From contig JAOTON010002093.1 in assembly GCA_034440635.1 (NCBI GenBank), forward strand, positions 458,031-522,030: a DNA stretch of 64,000 bases, in the 5' to 3' direction. Positions 23,301-32,300 of this stretch are shown one piece after another. Below the pieces are notes generated by a model. It did no database searches, was not told the origin of the DNA, and saw only the letters and a list, made by a program, of their open reading frames with translations. The stretch is from Lepas anatifera. Taxonomy: Eukaryota > Arthropoda > Thecostraca > Lepadidae. The position numbers and the translations under genes are program-made. Positions within the stretch are counted from its first letter, which is position 1. Each line of letters opens with the position of its first letter.

Positions 23301-26300
23301 AGAGCAAACACGAGTGACCTCCAGGCGCTGATAGCCGCCAAAACTCCCGTTGCAGTTGCACTACAAGAAACAAAATTACAACAAAACCACACATGTAACA
23401 TACACCAGTACAAAACATATCGCTACGACGTTCCCACCACCTCTGTCGCCCACGGAGGAGTAGCCCTTCTTGTTCATTATAGTACCCCCTCAATTGCATT
23501 CCACCTACACACTGATCTACAGGCATTAGCAGCGACTGTCGACCTGAATGACATCAAATTAACAATTGTTTCTGTGTACATCCCTCCCGCCGAGGCGTTC
23601 CCCGTTGGTGCATTTGAGAATTTAGTGAGGCAGTTGCCGAGACACAATATCATTTTAGGCGATTTTAATGCATATAATACCGTTTGGGGCTGCCCACACT
23701 CCAACCGACGTGGAAGACGCTTAGAGGATGTAGTTCTACGTAATGACCTGTGCATTTTTAACACTGGCGACCCCACTCACATTGCACTACCGTCAGGAGC
23801 AACATCCGCCATCGATTTGTCACTTTGCTCTTCATCAGTAGGCGATCGTTTCAGTTGGCGCACCCGCTCGAACCCGTGCGGGAGCGATCATTACCCGATC
23901 TGGCTCTGGTCCCAGACTCCTCATCCAGGATTGAGGACACCGCACTGGAACCTTAAACGTGCAGACTGGGAGGGTTTCACAGCCGACTGTGCTTTCGATT
24001 TTACCCCGGACTGGGACGAAACAGCAACAACTTTTTACAATGCAATACACTTCCGATTAGTCGACACAGCTAATACCTATATCCCCAAAACAAGCTCACT
24101 CCCCCGCCGTATCCCTGTACCGTGGTGGAGCGATGAATGTAAAAAGCTATCAATGAACGACGACGATGTTTCAGAATGTTTTCAAGACGCCCAACAACAG
24201 ACAAATTAATACGATTCCGACGCGCCAAGGCTCTTGCGCAACGGATTGTTCAAGACGCAAAGCGAAGGTCGTGGAGAGCATACATCGACACCATAAATAG
24301 ACTTACACCACTGAGTACAATCTGGCGCCGAGTACATCGCCTATCCGGCCGTGGTTCTGCTACATCGCTGCCAGTGCTCTCTGGCCCCAGTAGCAACATC
24401 ACCAACCCTGTAGATGTCGCAAAAGCGTTCGAAAGGGCCTGGACCGCCCGATGGCCCCGACCCCAGGTTCAAACGGTACAAACAGCAGAAGGAGCGCTTT
24501 CCAGTAAATTTTAGCTCAGCAGAACAATCGGAATTTAATGACCCTTTCTCTCTTGGAGAGCTTCGAATGGCACTCTCACGGGCGAGCAGCACAGCCGCCG
24601 GTCCAGATACCATACATATTGACATGATAAGGCACTTCAACGAAAGGTCGCTCGTTGCACTGCTGGCTTTCTTCAACTCGCTCTGGATCTCGCACGATTT
24701 TCCTAGTTCATGGAGAGAGGCCACTATCATTCCAGTTTTAAACCCTGACAAGGACGGCAACGACCCCTACATTACAGACCCATTGCCCTGACCTCAAGTG
24801 TATGTAAACTAATGGAACGCATGGTAAACGCACGCCTGGTGTGGTATTTGGGAACCTCCGGTTTTTTCTCAAATGATCAGTCTGGGTTCCGTGCAGGCCG
24901 GTGCACAATGGATCACCTTGTCTCGCTAGACACCTCAGTCCGTCCTTCGTTGTCTTCCAAGCAACATGTCTTCGCCGTCTTTTTCGACATTGAAAAGGCC
25001 TACGACACGGCCTGGCGACACGCAATACTAGAGAAAACCAGACAAGCCGGTGTTAAAGGTCACATGGGTTACTTCATTGACAATTTTATGAAGGAACGGA
25101 ACTTCAGAGTGAGGGTGGGCAACTCCTTGTCAGACAGCTTCTGTCAGGAGGGTGGCGTAGTCCAGGGTGGGGTTTTAAGCGTGACCTTGTTCGGGATTTT
25201 AATCAATGACATCTGCAGCGCTCTAAAACCGAGAGTCGAGAAATCCCTGTTTGTAGATGACTTTGCGGTGTGGGTCAGCACCTCCACGTCTGTTTCAGCC
25301 CAAAGACAACTTCAGACATGCCTTGACCAGCTATCTGAGTGGAGTATGAGAAACGATTTTAAGTTTCCGACCGAGAAAACTGTGTGTGTGCACTTTTGCC
25401 GCCGCCGCTCATGCCCTGATATTAGCCTCCGACTGTACGGCAGGAGAGTGCCTGTCGTAATGCAGACAAAATTTCTAGGGATGACACTGGACAAACGCCT
25501 TACATACGCCACTCACATATCACTGCTCCGAGACAAGTGTTTCAAACATATGAACATTCTAAAAGTAATATCCCGCACATCATATGGAGCTGACAGAACC
25601 ACCCTTCTCCGGCTGTATCGCGCCTTCATTCGATCTGTTTTAGATTATGGATCGCCTGTATATGACAGGGCCCTGAACAGCGTGAAACAGCCCCTGGACG
25701 CTGTCCACCATGCGTGTGTGCGTTTCGCGACAGGCGCATTTCGCACCTCCCGGAGAGCCAGCCTGCTGGTGGATGCAGACGAGCCTCCTCTGGACCTGAG
25801 AAGAAAGCGCCTTAGCCTTATGTATGCTGCCAATATTAGGCAATACCCAGAGCACCCAGCATTCAGGTGGATATTTGAGCCTTCCCTAATACAATCATTT
25901 TCAGAAGGACGGGTCAGTTCCTGTAAAGCGCTATGCATGCGGATCTCAGAGTGGGTACAAGAATCAAACATAGACTTCAGCGCGATAACAAAGAAGCGCC
26001 CCCAACGTCCCGAGCCTTGGCGACTTGCCCCTGTCGAGTGCGACACAAACCTGCTACGGTTCAATAAAACCACAACAGCACCTGCAGAGCTGCAACAACT
26101 AGTACTGGAATTAATTGATACATATGCAGGATACGCTATCTACTACACTGATGGCTCTAAAGGGTCGGATGGAGCCGGATGCGCCTTCACAGGCATGGGA
26201 TCGTGCCAGAGTTTTAGCCTCCCACGAGCAGTCTGTTTTTACTACAGAACTTTACGCAATCTTCAGAGTTTTACGACACTTACGCCACGGCTCTGAGACC

Positions 26301-29300
26301 CGAGTTCTCATAGTGACAGACTCTGCCAGCTCGTTGGCAGCACTTCAGTCGCACCAACCAGCATCATCCTGGCTTGTTCCAGCGATTAGAAGGCTATTGA
26401 CAGCTCTTTTTACGCGAGATATGACTATCAGATTCCTCTGGGTTCCAAGCCATGTTGGGGTGCCTGGAAACGAGAGGGCAGACGAAGCTGCTAAAGTAGC
26501 ATGCGCGCAAGAAGATACCTTTACTTAAAGGTACGTTCAAGAGGGATTCCTTCACGCCCGAGTGACGTCACGTGGGCGTGGAGGAATTCCTTCACCGTTG
26601 GGCCGTGTGTCAAACTGTTGCTAATGGCACTGCCCGCTTACGAATTTGTGAGAATACACCGCAATTAAGTTTGTCCCAAATGCAATAAATAAGCATTTCA
26701 CCTTCGATTCTGGGCCTGTTTCTGCAAAAAAACTGGATATATAATCATTAAATTTTCCCATGATATATGCTACGAGGTGTGACGTCACATCCGGGATCTG
26801 CGCTTGCTGTTGGAGGGGGCTGGCATGCGTGCAGCCTCTGATGCATCGATTTAATGTTCCCGCCAGTGACCTGAAAGCCGAATTTAACGAACTCTTGAGA
26901 GTGGAATGGCAGACAAGATGGGAAGCAGAACCTAGCTGCACACTTAAACGTCTTCGGCTAAGAATAGGGAAATGGGAATCCAGTAGTTGGCGGAGCAGAG
27001 GAGAGGAGGTGTCGTTGCCCAGGTTACGAATAGGGCACACATACGCAACACATGCTCATTATCTGACTGGCTCCGACCCAAATATTTGCTCTTACTGTAG
27101 AAACCGGCTGACTCTCGAACATGTGCCCGATGCTGCCGCTGGCTGTGAACAGATTTGTAGAATCCGCAGCAGATTCTTCCTATCAACACCGTTGGCTAAC
27201 TTGCTCGGTGACAGTGCAGCTGTAGACATCCGTAGTGTCCTACAGTTTTTAAAGGAAATCAAGTTCCAGATTATATATAACCCACGCCAAACCAGCCATA
27301 CCTAAAAACCTACAGCTCTATCATTAACTAGCTGCATGTAGACACGCTGTGCAACCCGACCCACTACATGCTTTTCGCCATAACTCAACCAGTGATCCAC
27401 TGGAACTGATTTAACCCTATAACGATGGGCACATATAGCCTCAGCAGCTGACGTGCCCGAAAACCCCAATCATCATCAGGCAGCGATCACCGTTTTCGAA
27501 TTTGTTTGTGGCTATAACTTTTGAACGAAACAAGATAGTCTTAAATTTGGTGACACAGTAATGAGTATAACCCAAGGATTCGAGTGATTTGCAACATGAC
27601 CTTGAAGGCCATTATTTGACTTTGACGTAAGGTCAAGGTCTTAATGTGGCCTTACAAAGTCATGTCGTATATGACTTGAATCCTTGGGTGAAAAAATTGA
27701 TGTATTTTTTTGTTCTAGGTCTCATGGTTCGATCCCGTGTTATAAGTGATTTTCTAAATGGGTCTAAATTTGACCCGTTTTGGCCCACTGTGACGTCACG
27801 GGTCAACGGATATGGCTCAAACTCGGGTCCAAAAATTAGAAGACGGTAAGGCGCTGCCAGCGCCTTTTCAATTTTTCATGGGGGTGGCCTCCGATTGGAC
27901 CCCCCTCCAGTGGTGTGTGTATGCAAAGAGCCCATGCGGTGCCGGGTTAAACGACATACCGACAAAACCGACAGCTGACTGAGCCAGAATGTGCAATAAC
28001 TCCGATTAGAGATCTGACCGGGGCCCAACTAGTTGCTTATGACTGCGCAAAATTAGACTTGAATGATAAAACATTGGATATTGAATCGAAGGGTGAAACA
28101 AAGAAAACAAAGTCTGCAATTCGTAGTACGGATACTGTCCGAATTGTTGAGCTGGGTAAGACTGGCTGTTTGAAAACGTTTGCCGACGACTCCTAGCAAC
28201 CGGCACTGGTGGCATCGACACATTTTGTGTTATCCTGCGTTTTTAAATCACGCTCTGGCCTCTATCCCTGATTTCTGGTGTCGATTTAACATCTACTAGT
28301 GATTCTGCGTGCGGACCGTTCTTTGTATAAGGGACCGTTCATTAATCACGCCACATCATCATATTTGGCATTTTAGGGCGCGCCGACGTCACGCTCCGAG
28401 GGGAGGGGGTCGGCCGAAACGTGACGTGGGGAGGGGGTTGACCAAAGGTGACGTGCTAATACACGGGGTGGTCTTTTGCCGTCGGCATTGTTTGGTGGTT
28501 TTCCTCCTACTGTTAAGTTGTGATTTGGTAAATTATCCGCATTCATTTGAAAAAATTAGGCGCACTGCACCTTTTGTATCGGGAAATCCCCTAATCTCTG
28601 AAATATAAACTGATCACCGCGCGCTATTTTTTTAGATCGCAATATCCAAAACATACATAAACTCGCTTTTTCTTGTTTTCCATTTTTCTACTTCTGACAG
28701 AACCAGTCAAACAAGAGCTCACTGGTCCCTCTCCAAAGCCCATGGAGATTTCAGCCACTCGCTTAGGAGGTGGGTCTCAAAAAGTGAATGTCAAAAGTAA
28801 AAAAGTGGACTTTTCGGAGGTTAAAAAGAGACTGTAGGTACATGCCGGGGGGGGGTTCGAAAGCACATCGAAAAATAGGGGTTGTAAATTTTTATTCATA
28901 CATTACGCCTCCGGGGGGTTGGCCGAAATGTGACGTGCTGTGACGTGGGGAGGGGTCGAAAACACATCGAAAAATCGTGACGTAATTTATGAACGGCCCC
29001 TAACCTTGATACCGCGTGCAAGCCGATATTCGTGTGGCAAGTAACATGAATCCTCCCCGATGGGCACGGTGGAGGTTGCCATCTGGTTTGTCGCACAACC
29101 CTAACAATTGTTCTTATTGTGTGACTAGGACACTTTGTCTTGACAGATGCTCGATTTACAGTGGCATCACGTGGAAACAGTGACATGCGAATCTGTTGCT
29201 GTATCTGGCCATAAATGTGCGTGACCGTGACGCCGCCGCCCGGCAGAAACGCGATGTAGGACCGAGATTGGCGGGAACTGTCTGACTGCCGTACTGTGTG

Positions 29301-32300
29301 TTCGTAGGAATGTCTCTCGCTGTGACAGTGCGTTGGCCAGTAAATGTAAATGACGGATGCTGGGCCGCCCGGAATGGATGTTACCTTCGCATCACTTGTG
29401 AACGAGATAGATGTCAAGACATGCCTAACTGTTACAATACCTCTATGAACATGTGTCGGCGGGGACGTTTGTGACTGACAGTGTCGACAGGGACGTGTGT
29501 GACTGACAGTGTCGGAAAGGAGGTGTGTGACTGACAGTGCCAGGAGGGATATGCGTGACTGACAGTGTCAATAGGGACATGTGTGACTGACAGTGCGGGC
29601 AGGGATGTGCGTGACTGACGGTGTCGGCAGAGAGGAGCGTGACTGACGATGTCGGAAGGGACGTGTGTGACTGTCAGTACCAGCGGGGATGTGCGTGACT
29701 GACAGTGTCAATAGGGAAGTGTGTGACTGACAGTGTTGGAAGGGACGTGTGTGAATGACAGTGTCGACAGGGACGTGTGTGACTGACAGTGTTGAAAAGG
29801 AACGTGTGTGACTGACAGTGTCGACAGGGACGTGTGTGACGGACAGTGTTGAAAGGGATGTGTGTGACTGACAGTGTTGGAAGGGACGTGTGTGACTGAC
29901 AGTGTTGGAAGGGAAGTGTGTGACTGACAGTGTTGGAAGGGACGTGTGTGACTGACAGTGTTGGAAAGGACGTGTGTGACTGACAGTGTCGACAGGGATT
30001 AGCGTCACAGCGACATGGTCGGCAGGGACGTGTGTGACTGTGACATGGACGTGTGTGACGTGACAGCGACATGGTCGGCAGGGGCGTGTGTGACAGTGAC
30101 ATGAACGTGTGTGACTGACAGTGTCGACAGGGACGTGTGTGACTGACAGTGTCGACAGGGACGTGTGTGAATGACAGTGTTGGAAGGGACTTGTGTGACT
30201 GACAGTGTTGGAAAGGACGTGTATGACTGTCAGTGTCGACAGGGATTAGCGTGACAGCGACATGGTCGGCAGGGACGTGTGTGACGTGACAGCGACATGG
30301 TCGGCAGGGACGTGTGTGACAGTGACATGGTCGGCAGGGACATGTGTGACTGACATGGTCGACAGGGACGTGTGTGACGTGACAGTGACATGGCCGGCAG
30401 GGACGGTGTGACAGTGACATGGACGTGTGTAATGTGACAGTGACATGGCCGGCAGGGACGTGTGTGACAGTGACATGGTCGGCAGGGACGTGTGTGACAG
30501 TGACATGGACGTGTGTGACGTGACAGTGACATGGCCGGTAGGGACGTGTGTGACAGTGACATGGTCGGCAGGGACGTGTGTGACAGCGACATGGACGTGT
30601 GTGACACTGATATGGTCGGCAGGGACGGTGTGACTGACATGGTCGGCAGGGACGTGTGTGACAGCGACATGGTCGGCAGGGACGTGTGTGACAGTGACAT
30701 GGACGCGTGTGACAGCGACATGGCCGGCAGGGACGTGTGTGACGGTGACATGGACGTGTGTGACAGCAACATGGTCGGCAGGGACTGTGTGACAGCGACA
30801 TGGTCGGCAGGGACGTGTGTGACAGTGACATGGACGTGTGTGACAGCGACATGGTCGGCAGGGACATGTCTGACTGACATGGTCGGCAGGGACGTGTGTG
30901 ACAGTGACATGGACGTGTGTGACTTGACAGCGACATGGTCGGCAGGGACGTGTGTGACAGTAACATGGTCGGCAGGGACGTGTGACAGCGACATGGTTGG
31001 CAGGGACGTGTGTGACAGTGACATGGACGTGTGTGACGTGACAGCGACAACGGTCGGTAGGGACGCGTGTGGCACGGACGTGTGTGACAGCGACATGGCC
31101 GGGAGGGACGTGTGTGACAGCGACATGGTCGGCAGGGACGTGTGTGACAGTGATATGGACGTGTGTGACAGCGACATGGCCGGCAGGGACGTGTGTGACG
31201 GTGAAATGGACGTGTGTGACAGCGACATGGTCGGCAGGGACGTGTGTGACAGCGACATGGTCGACAGGGACGTGTGTGACAGTGACATGGACGTGTGTGA
31301 CAGCGACATGGTCGGCAGGGACGGGTGTGACAGCGACATGGTCGGCAGGGACGTATGTGACAGCGACATGGTCGGCAGGGACATTTGTGACTGACATGGC
31401 CGGCAGGGGCGTGTGTGACAGCGACATGGTCGGCAGGGACATGTCTGACTGACATGGTCGGCAGGGACGTGTGTGACAGTGACATGGACGTGTGTGACAG
31501 CAACATTGTCGGCAGGGACGTGTGTGACAGTGACATGGTCGGCAGGGACGTGTGTGACAGTGACATGGACGTGTGTGACGTGACAGTGACATGGCCGGTA
31601 GGGACGTGTGTGACAGTGACATGGTCGGCAGGGACGTGTGTGACAGCGACATGGACGTGTGTGACACTGATATGGTCGGCAGGGACGTGTGTGACTGACA
31701 TGGTCGGCAGGGACGTGTGTGACAGCGACATGGCCGGCAGGGACGTGTGTGACGGTGACATGGACGTGTGTGACAGCAACATGGTCGGCAGGGACGTGTG
31801 TGACAGCGACATGGTCGGCAGGGACGTGTGTGACAGTGACATGGACGTGTGTGACAGCGACATGGTCGGCAGGGACATGTCTGACTGACATGGTCGGCAG
31901 GGACGTGTGTGACAGTGACATGGACGTGTGTGACTTGACAGCGACATGGTCGGCAGGGACGTGTGTGACAGTAACATGGTCGGCAGGGACGTGTGTGACA
32001 GCGACATGGTTGGCAGGGACGTGTGTGACAGTGACATGGACGTGTGTGACGTGACAGCGACAACGGTCGGTAGGGACGCGTGTGGCACGGACGTGTGTGA
32101 CAGCGACATGGCCGGGAGGGACGTGTGTGACAGCGACATGGTCGGCAGGGACGTGTGTGACAGTGATATGGACGTGTGTGACAGCGACATGGCCGGCAGG
32201 GACTGTGTGACGGTGAAATGGACGTGTGTGACAGCGACATGGTCGGCAGGGACGTGTGTGACAGCGACATGGTCGACAGGGACTGTGTGACAGTGACATG

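Larger units (their letters stand above)
20329..27480 (+). mobile_element. full-length but disabled I-like LINE (element 2)
   Basis: A perfect 12-bp target duplication, CAGCGATCACCG, flanks it (20317-20328 and 27481-27492). At 7,152 bp it has a 5' region of about 1 kb, ORF1, ORF2 with APE endonuclease, reverse transcriptase, RNase H and Cys/His tail, and a 3' end ACCCCAATCATCATC. Both ORFs are broken by small frameshifts, and a 0.3-kb insertion sits in the RNase H end. The identical target duplication shows a single clean retrotransposition event. Confidence 0.92.
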
